Source: Niastella soli (lineage in GTDB: Bacteria; Bacteroidota; Bacteroidia; Chitinophagales; Chitinophagaceae). From it: 64,000 bases of DNA. A model generated the notes under the pieces. That model did not search any database. It was not told where the DNA came from and saw only the letters and a program-made list of their open reading frames with translations. Shown here one piece after another: positions 54,206 to 63,051 of this stretch. The DNA lies in NCBI RefSeq assembly GCF_017742245.1, contig NZ_JAGHKO010000001.1, forward strand, positions 2,199,061 to 2,263,060, in the 5' to 3' direction. The translations under genes were made by a program, and so were the position numbers. Positions within the stretch are counted from its first letter, which is position 1. Each line of letters starts with the position of its first letter.

Positions 54206-55480
54206 TTATCGGAGTGACCGGAAGGATTCACGGATCTCGGCGGTATAAACCATCGGTTGTTCCCATGCGGCGAAGTGGCCACCTTTTTCCAGTTTATTGT
54301 AATGAATGAGATGTGGGAAGGCTTTCTCGGCCCATGTTTTAGGGACCTGATAGATCTCGTCCGGGAAGGCGCTCACCGCAACCGGGATGGTGATGTGCTT
54401 GATATCGAAGAAAGCCAGTTTGTTCTCCCAGTAGAGGCGGGCCGAAGAGACGGCGGTGCCCGTCAGCCAGTAAAGTGTGATATTATCGAGAATATCGTCT
54501 TTGGAGAGCCCCTCGCTGTGGCCAGCGAAGACGCGGGTGATGAGTTCCGTGCTGCGGATGTCGTGATCCATCATCCATGCAGCGAGACCTATGGGTGAAT
54601 CATGGAGTCCATAAAGAGTCTGTGGACGGTTTGCCATTTCAGACGCATAGCCGAGACCGTGTTTCCAAAAGTTGTCGAGTTGTTCCCAGGCGTGTTTTTC
54701 ATCGGGGGTGGACAGGCCATCGGGGGCCGGGCCGCCGGTGGCAAGCGCTTTTGAGACCTCAACAGGAAGTGTTGCCGCCATGTTGGTATGGATAGCGAGC
54801 AATTCCGGAGGGGCGATGACTGCCATTTGTTCGGTTACTGCGTCGCCCCAGTCACCACCCTGGGCCACGTATTTCGTATAGCCGAGTCGTTTCATGAGGA
54901 CGATCCAGGCTTTGGCTATGCGGACGGGATCCCAGCCGAGCTCGGTGGGTTTGCCAGAGAAGCCGTGACCGGGCAGCGATGGGATCACCACATCGAAGGC
55001 GTCCTCTGGCTTTCCGCCATAGGTTGTGGGGTCAGTGAGTGGAGCAATGATCTTCATTTGTTCGATAATTGATCCGGGCCAGCCGTGCGTGATGATGATA
55101 GGCATGGCGTTCTTGTGTTTTGACCGAACGTGGATGTAGTGGATGTCGACGCCGTCGATGTTGGTAATGAATTGAGGAACGGCGTTAAGCCTGGCTTCTA
55201 CCTTACGCCAATCGTAGCCTGTGGCCCAATAGTTAGCGAGGGTCTTCATCGTCTCGAGTTGGAGGCCTTGGGATAGATCATTGACAGTCTCCCGGTCGGG
55301 CCAGTTGGTGGCGAGGATGCGTTTGCGTAGATCCGTTAGCTTCGTATTGGAGATATGTACCGTGAATGGACGAAGAGATTCGTCGGATTTTGGTGATACA
55401 GGTTGGTGAGGCTGGGCGATGCCTGAGGCACTTTGCATGGCGATGGCGCCAGCGGCCAGTAGATTCTTAGCTTTTCTCAT
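54206..55480 (-). CDS. Exported epoxide hydrolase (EHN-type alpha/beta hydrolase)
   Basis: 424 residues from the ATG at 55480, with a signal peptide (MRKAKNLLAAGAIAMQSASG ... AQ). The epoxide-hydrolase N-terminal domain (RPFTVHISNTKLTDLRKRIL ... NWPDRETV) precedes an alpha/beta hydrolase core with HGWPGSIIEQ (oxyanion), nucleophile Asp in QGGDWGDAVTEQ, and the C-terminal His in EKGGHFAAWEQP. Two lid Tyr residues are expected around LYGLHDSP and ITLYWLTG. The first 13 codons of the longer frame (from 55519) overlap the promoter and are rejected. First gene of the operon; GC-rich. Confidence 0.9.
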   Translation of the reverse strand: MRKAKNLLAAGAIAMQSASGIAQPHQPVSPKSDESLRPFTVHISNTKLTDLRKRILATNWPDRETVNDLSQGLQLETMKTLANYWATGYDWRKVEARLNAVPQFITNIDGVDIHYIHVRSKHKNAMPIIITHGWPGSIIEQMKIIAPLTDPTTYGGKPEDAFDVVIPSLPGHGFSGKPTELGWDPVRIAKAWIVLMKRLGYTKYVAQGGDWGDAVTEQMAVIAPPELLAIHTNMAATLPVEVSKALATGGPAPDGLSTPDEKHAWEQLDNFWKHGLGYASEMANRPQTLYGLHDSPIGLAAWMMDHDIRSTELITRVFAGHSEGLSKDDILDNITLYWLTGTAVSSARLYWENKLAFFDIKHITIPVAVSAFPDEIYQVPKTWAEKAFPHLIHYNKLEKGGHFAAWEQPMVYTAEIRESFRSLR

Positions 55481-55504
55481 TGTATAGTGTTTGCTAATTG
55501 AAAA

Positions 55505-55518
55505 GCAATTTCGTGCCA
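55505..55518 (-). promoter_or_regulatory. Sigma-54-like promoter of the epoxide-hydrolase operon
   Basis: The minus strand reads TGGCACGAAATTGC, with both consensus halves TGGCACG and TTGC, 24 nt upstream of the ATG at 55480. The distance between GG and GC is 9 nt and not the standard 10, which would hurt a classical sigma-54 promoter. The operon lies between two sigma-54 activator genes, which makes the match worth testing. Confidence 0.4.
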
Positions 55519-56212
55519 TTTGTTAACATGCTTACAATCAAAAGCTTCAATGAAAAACGAGAGAAAATGCCTCGCGACTCTTCGTAAAATGGCGAGACCA
55601 AACACGATGAATCATTTCTCGATGTTCTTCGATAAATTTTACGTTCTAAAAGGTTTACCATACTTTTTCTCACGCGTGACAATGCTGACCAAATTATGTA
55701 GCCCTTAAATGGATGACTCTTTGTTCGATATGTTTTATGGTATTCATTCCGCAATGCTGTTTTGTAACAAGCCAGTTCCGATTTCAGCTTTTCAAAATAA
55801 AACACAAGTGGATCATTAGAATAGCACTTAAGAATAAATCATTCTGGAATACATCAGAAAACACAGATGGGGATTGCTGTTACAGTTTAATGAATGGTAG
55901 TTCTTGAGAGAAAAAAGTATTTGCTAAACTCGTATTTTTACAGCTTAATTATTGTCACATGAGAAAGCGAAGCCTCATTCAACATTCTGCTCTGGCAGAC
56001 GCAGGTTTATTTTTAGATAATCTGGGGCCTGTAAGAACCACTTCAATACACTTTAGTTAGCACCTGGTCCCACTGAGAAGAGTACCTTTTTAGCCAACTG
56101 TTTAATTCAATTAGTAAAAGCTTTACAAGATTGGCCCTACCTGTTTTATCCGACATTCTTTAATGATAATAGTGTATTCAAAACCCGGATTGGGCCTCTA
56201 AATTTTGCGACT
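55519..56212. other. Long AT-rich gap between operon and activator 2
   Basis: About 690 nt with no gene I can support. A 103-codon minus-strand frame covers the operon promoter and looks non-coding. Binding sites for the flanking activators would be expected here; the AATATCATG word of the other control regions is not present. No clear promoter for activator 2 was found. Confidence 0.45.
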
Positions 56213-57259
56213 ATGCGGTTTCAGGAAGAACAACTCACACACAAGGAAGGAAATGAGAACCGTCTACCTGCTCAGGAAATTATCGGCCAGAGTCCGGAGC
56301 TGAAAGAGATCTTACGACTTATTTCCATTGTAGCACCCAGTGATAGTACTGTGTTACTGCTGGGAGAAACTGGTACAGGGAAGGAGCTTGTGGCCCGCGC
56401 GATCCACGAAGGTTCGTCACGTGGGAAAAAAACGATGATCCAGTTGAACTGTGCAGCTTTGCCCGCGAACCTGGTAGAATCGGAATTGTTTGGTCATGAA
56501 AGGGGCAGTTTTACCGGGGCTATGGAGCGTCGGATCGGAAAATTCGAACTGGCACATCAAGGAACACTTTTTCTTGACGAAATAGGGGAGATGCCTTTGG
56601 AACTACAGGTGAAGTTGCTTCGGGCTTTGCAGGAAAAGGAAATAGAACGGATAGGCAGCAGGACTACGATGAAGGTGAATGTCAGGATCGTTGCTGCCAC
56701 GAACCGGGATCTTGAAAAAGAAGTGGAAGAAGGAAGATTCCGGGCAGATCTATTTTACAGACTGAATATATTTCCGATCAGGTTGCCAGCGCTGAGAGAC
56801 CGGCGGGAGGATATCCCGCTACTGGCGAATTTTTTTGTTCAAAAGCTGTCGAAAAAGATCGGCAGGAATATTTCCGCGATAAGCGACTCGGCGCTCGAAG
56901 AGATGTTTAATTACGACTGGCCGGGTAACATCCGGGAATTGGAGCATGTAATCGAACGAAGCATCTTATTGGCAGAAGATGATGTTCTGCGGCAAGTGTA
57001 TTTATGTACGCGTCGGCAAAGCAGCGTGAAACGGATTTCTGATAATGATTTTCAGCCTAAGACGATAGAGGAAAATGAGCGGGAGCATATCCTTAGGATA
57101 CTTAAATACTGTAAAGGAAAGGTAGCAGGATTTGACGGAGCAGCTAAGGTGCTGGGAGTCCCTCCTAGTACTTTAAACTCAAAATTGAAACGGTTCGGAA
57201 TCCGAAAAATTCACTATGAGATTAAGGATCCAAATGTGTTTGATAATACTAATTCATAG
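56213..57259 (+). CDS. Stand-alone sigma-54-dependent activator 2 (AAA+-HTH)
   Basis: 348 residues, the same layout as activator 1: about 22 free residues, AAA+ domain with Walker A GETGTGKE (51-58), GSFTGA loop (98-103), Walker B TLFLDEIGE, then NYDWPGNIRELEHVIERSIL and a C-terminal HTH (GAAKVLGVPPSTLNSKLKRFGI). It keeps identical motif positions, so the two are paralogues. No receiver domain. It is transcribed away from the epoxide-hydrolase operon. Confidence 0.92.
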   Translation: MRFQEEQLTHKEGNENRLPAQEIIGQSPELKEILRLISIVAPSDSTVLLLGETGTGKELVARAIHEGSSRGKKTMIQLNCAALPANLVESELFGHERGSFTGAMERRIGKFELAHQGTLFLDEIGEMPLELQVKLLRALQEKEIERIGSRTTMKVNVRIVAATNRDLEKEVEEGRFRADLFYRLNIFPIRLPALRDRREDIPLLANFFVQKLSKKIGRNISAISDSALEEMFNYDWPGNIRELEHVIERSILLAEDDVLRQVYLCTRRQSSVKRISDNDFQPKTIEENEREHILRILKYCKGKVAGFDGAAKVLGVPPSTLNSKLKRFGIRKIHYEIKDPNVFDNTNS

Positions 57260-57402
57260 TTAATTTCTAAAGAACTACTCATAGCCGTTATTTGTATCTT
57301 TTGATAGACAAACGTTTGAAAATTAGTAATGTGTAAATTCTGTATTGGCAAATAGGCATGGTGTCTGTACTTTCGGTAAATTAGTGGAAAGGAATTTTCT
57401 GT

Positions 57403-58161
57403 ATGCAACGGTGGTATAACAACATAGACCCGGTTTTGAAAGACGTTATTCAGAGTATCCTGGTCCTGGATAGTAACGATCCTCCAGCCCCCGAAGACCT
57501 GCCTATATTTACTAATGGCATGCCGGCCTTATTATGTACGTCCCTGGACCAGGAAGACCATCTGTCGCTGTTTGGAAAGGCCGTTCCTACAGAAAGATGG
57601 GCTGAATGGGGTAATGCCACCCTGATCGCTTTTTTCTTCAAACCATTTGCCATTGGTCCTGTATTTAAGCTATCTGCTCAGCAACTCAAAAATGAAGTCA
57701 TCGGGTTGAATCGTTGGAATCCACAAAAGGCAATGGCATTGACCATCCAATTGACCTATGCTCAATCAACAGCCGAAAAAATGGAGGTGCTGCACCAGTT
57801 TATTCTTTCTCAGGTGACAGCCAACCAACGGGAATGTGCGATCATCCGGTATGCTACCGACAAAATACTGGAAAATCCAGAAGCTGATGTATTGGGTCAA
57901 ATGTTGCAGGAACTCAACCTCACAGAAAGAACATTTCAACGGATCTTTAAAAAATATGTAGGCATAACGGCCAGCGAATACCGGCGGATCTGTCAGTTCC
58001 AGTTAGCATTTTACCAGTTAAAGTCCGGCCAGTTTGATAAATTGACCGATGTGGCCTATGCAAACGGTTATTTTGATCAAAGCCACTATGTCCGTTCTTT
58101 TAAGGAATTTACAGAAACCACACCCAATGATTACCTGCAATTTGGACTGAAGAAAAAATAA
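57403..58161 (+). CDS. AraC-family transcriptional regulator
   Basis: 252 residues. The N-terminal part (LPIFTNGMPALLCTS ... ERWAEWGNATLIAFFFKP) resembles the DUF6597-type sensing domain of many Bacteroidota AraC proteins; residues ~155-248 hold two AraC-type HTH motifs (LQELNLTERTFQRIFKKYVG and VAYANGYFDQSHYVRSFKEF). Followed 62 nt later by a VOC protein, probably its target or co-transcribed partner. A decayed copy of its first ~64 codons is found at 62584. Confidence 0.88.
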   Translation: MQRWYNNIDPVLKDVIQSILVLDSNDPPAPEDLPIFTNGMPALLCTSLDQEDHLSLFGKAVPTERWAEWGNATLIAFFFKPFAIGPVFKLSAQQLKNEVIGLNRWNPQKAMALTIQLTYAQSTAEKMEVLHQFILSQVTANQRECAIIRYATDKILENPEADVLGQMLQELNLTERTFQRIFKKYVGITASEYRRICQFQLAFYQLKSGQFDKLTDVAYANGYFDQSHYVRSFKEFTETTPNDYLQFGLKKK

Positions 58162-58223
58162 TGTCGGTTTTGTACAAGGCCATGTTTTGTGGCTGATCCA
58201 TCTTTACACGAAATTTATAATGT

Positions 58224-59075
58224 ATGAAAGAATTGATCACGCCTTGCTTATGGTTTGATAACCAGGCAAAAGAAGCCGCCGCTTTGTATTGCAAATTAAT
58301 TCCCGGTGCAAAAATAATGTTGCAGTCACCTATCGTAACCGAAATAGAGATAGCCGGACAGCATTTTACTTTACTCGATGGCGGTCCGATGTACAGACCC
58401 AACCCATCCATTTCATTGTATTACATCTGCGAAACGGAAGAAGAATTAAAAAATATCTGGGAAGGATTATCCAACGGAGGCTTTATACTGATGCCTTTGG
58501 ATAAATATCCCTGGAGTGAAAAATACGGCTGGGTGAGCGACCGGTTTGGCATTTCCTGGCAGGTTACCCTGGGAACAGTAGCTGCTGTGGGGCAAAAGAT
58601 CACGCCTTTTTTGATGTTCGTTGGAGATCAATATGGCCATGCGGAAGAGGCCATCCAGCACTATACCTCCATATTTAAAAATTCAGGTACAGATGGGATA
58701 CTCCGCTATTCCCAAAATGAAAAACCCGATAAAGAGGAAAAGGTAAAGCATGCCGTAATAACCCTCAATGGTCAGAAGTTTATGCTGATGGAAAGCGCTC
58801 ATGCGCACAAATTTGCTTTTAACGAAGGCGTTTCTCTAACAATTCATTGCAACACGCAGGAAGAAATAGATTACTACTGGGAAAAATTAACGGAAAGCGG
58901 TGAGGAAAGCAGGTGCGGCTGGTTAAAAGATAAATTTGGGGTTTCCTGGCAGGTAATACCTACTATTCTCGGCAAATTAATGACAGATCCTAATAAGGCC
59001 GGTAAAGCAGCCCAGGCGTTCATGCAAATGCGAAAGTTTGACATTGAAAAGATTGTGCAGGCAACGCTTGTATAA
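58224..59075 (+). CDS. Tandem VOC (PhnB/3-dmu-9_3-mt-like) protein
   Basis: 283 residues made of two glyoxalase/VOC-fold halves of the 'PhnB' type. Each half has the opening ITPCLWFDNQAKEAAALYC / ITPFLMFVGDQYGHAEEAIQ and ends with the characteristic (Y/C)GW-x-xD(R/K)FG(I/V)SWQV motif (residues ~100-112 and ~232-244). Family members bind a metal or a small ligand, but most lack an assigned reaction. Next to the AraC regulator. Confidence 0.87.
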   Translation: MKELITPCLWFDNQAKEAAALYCKLIPGAKIMLQSPIVTEIEIAGQHFTLLDGGPMYRPNPSISLYYICETEEELKNIWEGLSNGGFILMPLDKYPWSEKYGWVSDRFGISWQVTLGTVAAVGQKITPFLMFVGDQYGHAEEAIQHYTSIFKNSGTDGILRYSQNEKPDKEEKVKHAVITLNGQKFMLMESAHAHKFAFNEGVSLTIHCNTQEEIDYYWEKLTESGEESRCGWLKDKFGVSWQVIPTILGKLMTDPNKAGKAAQAFMQMRKFDIEKIVQATLV

Positions 59076-59229
59076 ATTTTGGAAAAGGTGTATTGGGAAG
59101 TAAGAGTTTTCATACAATTGGCCTGGGTGCCTCGCATCAAACGGGATGGCGTCTTTGATTGCTACGTTATCTGTATAGGCAATTAAAGGGCCATTCTGTA
59201 CCTTTCTTAGATTTAAGAATTAATAATAG

Positions 59230-59463
59230 TCAATGGCCCACACTTTCTGTATCGGGAAATAACCGCGCACAGCCATCATTGATATATCCACAATTAGAGA
59301 TCATTCCATTATTTTTTGCTTCAAAAAATACTTGTGCTTGCCCGCCAGGGAAGACATTATATATGGCTGATATAAACGTGTAAATGATTTCATATTTGTC
59401 AAACCCAACTGGCGTAAGTAAAGCAATGGTAAACCTCCTGCCGTTAATTATTACCTGAAGGGA
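59230..59463 (-). pseudogene. Orphan coding remnant on the minus strand
   Basis: A 77-codon stretch is open from just after a TAA (59464-59466) to a TGA (59230-59232). Its translation is protein-like (VIINGRRFTIALLTPVG, then a YTFISAIYNVFPGGQAQVFF segment, then GYINDGCARLF), but there is no in-frame start codon before residue ~50. I do not recognise a family. It looks like the 3' end of a lost gene. The plus-strand frame over the same DNA is its shadow. Confidence 0.4.
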
Positions 59464-59464
59464 T

Positions 59465-59498
59465 TATATCAAAAACAGTCATTGGTTGTATCAAAAAC
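59465..59498. promoter_or_regulatory. Direct repeat TATCAAAAAC, 22-nt period
   Basis: The core TATCAAAAAC occurs at 59467-59476 and 59489-59498, two helical turns apart, about 135 nt before the FtsX-type permease start. It could be a regulator site, possibly for the neighbouring AraC protein, as such regulators bind direct repeats. Confidence 0.35.
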
Positions 59499-59632
59499 GT
59501 ACATTCTGTTATTATCATTATTCATAAATTATAGAGAATCAAACTTTTGTTATTTGGCATGTTTTTCAGAGAAAACACGAAAAGGTGTATCGAGGATCCC
59601 AAGACAATTCAAAACCTGATTCAACTAAACAT

Positions 59633-62029
59633 ATGTTCAGAAATTATTTCAAAACGGCATGGCGCAATTTATGGGCAAACCGGGTGTATTCTTTTCTCAA
59701 CATAACCGGACTTGCAATCGGTATTGCCGTATGTATCCTGATCCTTCTTTTTGTTGCTTATGAGAGAAGCTTCGACAATTTTCATATAAAAAACATTTAC
59801 CGACTTAATGAGGTACAGAAGTTTGAGGGGATGGTTTCCTCACAAAAAGTTGCCCTGTCTATGTTTCCAATGGGGCCAACCCTGAAGGAAGAATTTCCTG
59901 AAATAAAGAACTACACCCGCATTAACCGGGCAGAGAAGATACCGTTGAATTATGGCGAGAAAAGGATTTATATTGATAATACTTGCTTTGTTGATTCCAC
60001 TTTTCTTACCCTGTTTGATTTTAAGGTAGCAAAAGGCGACCGTCATCAGATGCTTGACAAGAAAAACAGTATTGTGCTTACCCAGGCTACAGCTGAAAAG
60101 ATCTTTGGAAAAGAAGACCCACTCGGGAAAACGCTTGTCAGCTATGATCATGATACCACCCTCCTTACCGTAACCGGAGTGATGAATAATGTTCCTGCAA
60201 ATTCCCAAATACAGTTTGATGCACTTGTTCCATTCAGCACCATTGCCCGCCCAAATTGGATGGATAACTGGGGTGGCAACTGGTTGAATACCTACCTGGA
60301 GCTTGCTCCAAACAGCAATGTAGCTGCATTGGAAAAAAAATTTCCGGACTACCTAAAAAAACATTTATCTGCAGATAATGTAAATAGTTATCAGCTATTC
60401 CTTCTTCCTTTAAAAGAAATACATGCAGGTGCAACAGATATTGGTCTCGATAATTTTAATTACCATCAATTTGATAGGCGTTACACCAATATTTTTTTCA
60501 TAATTGCGCTTATTGTACTGCTTATTGCCTGTGTCAACTTCATAAACCTTTCCACAGCACGTTCTGCTGAAAGAGCAAGAGAAGTGGGTGTACGCAAATC
60601 CCTTGGAGCGGCGCGTTGGCAAGTATCATTTCAATTTATTTCGGAATCGGTACTGATTTCCATTCTGGCATTAATAGCAGCTGTCGTTCTTGTCTTTATT
60701 TTTTTACCGGCAGTGAAAACACTCAGTCAACGGGATCTTCATTTTCCATTACTTACAAACTATAAGCTGCTGCTTTCAATTTTATCTGGCACCATCGTTG
60801 TTGGAATAATTTCTGGACTTTATCCTGCAGCCTATCTTTCATCTTTCCTTCCGGTAAAAGTGCTGAAGGGTTCTGTGCAGGTTGGAAAAAACAAAGGCTT
60901 GCTGAGAAACATGCTGGTTGTTGGTCAATTTTCCTGTGCTATTTTTTTAATTATCGCAACTGTTTTTGTGCTGATGCAATTAAACTTTATGAAGAACAGG
61001 CCAACAGGTTTTGATAAGGAACAGATCGTTACCATACCATTCGACCGCGGCGGATACAGGAAATTTGACGCTTTGAAAAAAGACCTGCTTCAAAATTCAT
61101 TGGTCACATCTGTTACAGCTTCACAGGATATTTTAGGCAGTCATCTCGATCAATCAGGTGTTCAATTCAAAGGAGATGGTCCAACAAGACAATTGGGAGC
61201 TACCAGGTTAATTGTAGACCATGATTACCTTACCACTTATAAAATGCAATTGGTTGCTGGTAAAAACTTTTCACCGGAAAAATCCGCTGTTGGTAGGGAA
61301 TACATCATCAACGAATTGCTGGCAAAGGAATTATTAAAAGATAATGCGCATGCTGAATTTTCATCTTTATTGGGAAAGAAGTTTGGATTTGATTCCTCAG
61401 GAACAATTGTGGGGATTGTAAAAGATTTCAATTTCAATTCACTCCATCACAAAATTGAGACCCTGTTTATATTTAATCAAAATGATTGGGGCTTTGCTAA
61501 TATGTCAGTTAAAATAAATGGCGGCCGGCCGAAGGAAGCGATCTCGTTTATTCAATCAGTTTGGAGAAAAAATTGCCCGGATGTGCCTTTCGAATACCGG
61601 TTTTTAGATGAACATTTCAAAGAATTATACAAGGCAGATTCACAGGTAAGTACTATTGTAGGCACACTCGCAATACTGGCTATCATTGTTTCCTGCCTTG
61701 GTCTTTTCGGTCTTGCCTCTTATTCTGCAGAAAGAAGATTTAAGGAAATAGGGATACGCAAGGTTTTAGGAGCATCTGTTCAGGGTGTTGTTTTATTGTT
61801 ATCAAAACAGTTTATGAGGCTTGTACTGATTGCCAACCTTATTGCATGGCCCATTGCCTGGCTTGTATTGGATCGCTGGTTACAGGATTATGCCTATAGG
61901 ATAAACATCTCTGGGTGGGTATTTGTAATTGCGGGCATTGCTTCACTCTTTATTGCTCTTATCACAGTGAGCATGCAGGCGATAAAAGCTGCCATTGCCA
62001 ACCCTGTAAAAAGCTTAAGGAGCGAATAA
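59633..62029 (+). CDS. FtsX/MacB-type ABC transporter permease, double-core
   Basis: 798 residues from the ATG at 59633 (MFRNYFKTAWRNLWANRVYS), which removes 16 non-typical codons of the longer frame. Two copies of helix + MacB_PCD periplasmic domain + FtsX helices: the first FtsX block at ~285-420 (ERAREVGVRKSLGAARWQV), the second at ~680-795 (ERRFKEIGIRKVLGASVQG, ending AAIANPVKSLRSE). This 800-residue format is common in Bacteroidota next to an ATPase gene, but no ATPase is adjacent here. Probably an exporter or stress-response transporter. Lies between the intact and the decayed AraC/VOC copies. Confidence 0.87.
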   Translation: MFRNYFKTAWRNLWANRVYSFLNITGLAIGIAVCILILLFVAYERSFDNFHIKNIYRLNEVQKFEGMVSSQKVALSMFPMGPTLKEEFPEIKNYTRINRAEKIPLNYGEKRIYIDNTCFVDSTFLTLFDFKVAKGDRHQMLDKKNSIVLTQATAEKIFGKEDPLGKTLVSYDHDTTLLTVTGVMNNVPANSQIQFDALVPFSTIARPNWMDNWGGNWLNTYLELAPNSNVAALEKKFPDYLKKHLSADNVNSYQLFLLPLKEIHAGATDIGLDNFNYHQFDRRYTNIFFIIALIVLLIACVNFINLSTARSAERAREVGVRKSLGAARWQVSFQFISESVLISILALIAAVVLVFIFLPAVKTLSQRDLHFPLLTNYKLLLSILSGTIVVGIISGLYPAAYLSSFLPVKVLKGSVQVGKNKGLLRNMLVVGQFSCAIFLIIATVFVLMQLNFMKNRPTGFDKEQIVTIPFDRGGYRKFDALKKDLLQNSLVTSVTASQDILGSHLDQSGVQFKGDGPTRQLGATRLIVDHDYLTTYKMQLVAGKNFSPEKSAVGREYIINELLAKELLKDNAHAEFSSLLGKKFGFDSSGTIVGIVKDFNFNSLHHKIETLFIFNQNDWGFANMSVKINGGRPKEAISFIQSVWRKNCPDVPFEYRFLDEHFKELYKADSQVSTIVGTLAILAIIVSCLGLFGLASYSAERRFKEIGIRKVLGASVQGVVLLLSKQFMRLVLIANLIAWPIAWLVLDRWLQDYAYRINISGWVFVIAGIASLFIALITVSMQAIKAAIANPVKSLRSE

Positions 62030-62583
62030 ACGAACTATAGTGATTTCCGTTAGCGATGCCTGCCAGTAAGTTAATGTCTCCAAATTGTATCCCCTTTGGG
62101 CCGGGTTTTCCCTTGATCGATCGTATTGCTATTCAAATTCATATTGGGTTCACCAGGTGGGAGGGATCTTTCACGGGAAATACTTGATATAAGAGTACCA
62201 GGCTTTTCTTTTGCTATCTGTTTATTATCTTTCTGAGGATTTTTTTTGTGTTGCGAATGGTGAACTTCAGGAGGATATTTCCAAAGAAAACGGGGTTTGA
62301 ACACAACGCTTTTTTAACATGGTGTTATTCGCTGCTGTAAGTTGGAATTTGAATAACTTATAGAGGTATAGTTCATAGGTATAATAAGCAATTTTTTTAT
62401 TCATAATTTTAATTTCAGATTTTTTCAACTTGCATTTGTGCCGTTGCAACATTCGTGGCGTCGTTCAGGAAACTAACATAAATAGCCCCGAGCGTTATAG
62501 CTGACAGCAAAATCAATATTAATTGAAGTAAATGAGGGAAAGTATAAGGTTTGTTTTGAATTATCAGATAGGCAACAGCAAGC
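62030..62583. other. Gap with small doubtful frames
   Basis: About 550 nt. On the minus strand a 56-codon frame (62415-62585, MLAVAYLIIQNKPYTF start) has two membrane-like stretches and could be a small membrane protein or the tail of a gene cut off by the adjoining AraC/VOC remnant. A hydrophilic 77-codon frame at 62071-62304 starts with GTG and has no other support. No terminator was seen for the permease. Confidence 0.35.
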
Positions 62584-62949
62584 ATGGGTATAATTATAAA
62601 GTTGCGGTTGTATCTTTCGAAGCTTCTTTTGAAGATAGTTGTCGCGGGTAGTGCTGATCCCCCTACGCCTGAAGACCTACCTATATTTACCAACGGCATG
62701 CCGGCCTTATTGTGTACCACCACGAACAAGGGGAATCAACTGTCGCTGTACGGAAAGGCTGTTCCGACAGAAAGCAGGTGCGGCTGGTTAAAAGATAAAT
62801 TTGTGGTTTCCTGGCAGGTACTACCTACTATTCTCGGAAAATTCATGACCGATCCCAACAAGGCCGGTAAAGCAGCCCAGGCGTTTATGCAAATGCGAAA
62901 GTTTGACATCGAAAAGATCGTGCCCGGCCTTTCCCAGCAGGCTTATTAA
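62584..62949 (+). pseudogene. Fused remnant of an AraC/VOC gene pair
   Basis: 121 codons. The first ~64 match the start of the AraC protein at 57403 (DPPTPEDLPIFTNGMPALLC versus DPPAPEDLPIFTNGMPALLC; SLYGKAVPTE versus SLFGKAVPTE). The rest matches the end of the VOC protein (SRCGWLKDKF, then SWQV, then KAGKAAQAFMQMRKFDIEKI). The join is at GAAAG (62770-62774), a 5-nt word shared by both parents (57592-57596 and 58905-58909). So a second copy of the pair lost about 1.3 kb by microhomology deletion, by chance in frame. It has no complete domain and is unlikely to work. Confidence 0.85.
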
Positions 62950-63051
62950 AATTCATAACATGAGAAAGGTAAAACAACGTGTCTGTTATTTGCACCTTTT
63001 GCTTGCTTTCAAAGGCCTATCTTTAACTTTTAACCAATTTGGCAAAAAATT

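Noticed and set aside
55494-55805. 103-codon minus-strand frame upstream of the epoxide hydrolase
   Set aside because: Basic, low-quality composition, overlaps the operon's first codons and covers the promoter; no recognisable family.
56100-56212. Sigma-54 promoter for activator 2
   Set aside because: TGGCCC and TTTTGC words occur but their spacing (12-13 nt or none) does not fit GG-N10-GC.
59159-59383. 74-codon plus-strand frame before the permease
   Set aside because: The minus strand of the same DNA gives a far more protein-like translation, so the plus frame is a shadow.
62071-62304. 77-codon minus-strand frame after the FtsX-type permease
   Set aside because: Starts with GTG, no ribosome site or family features. 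Mentioned only in the gap description.
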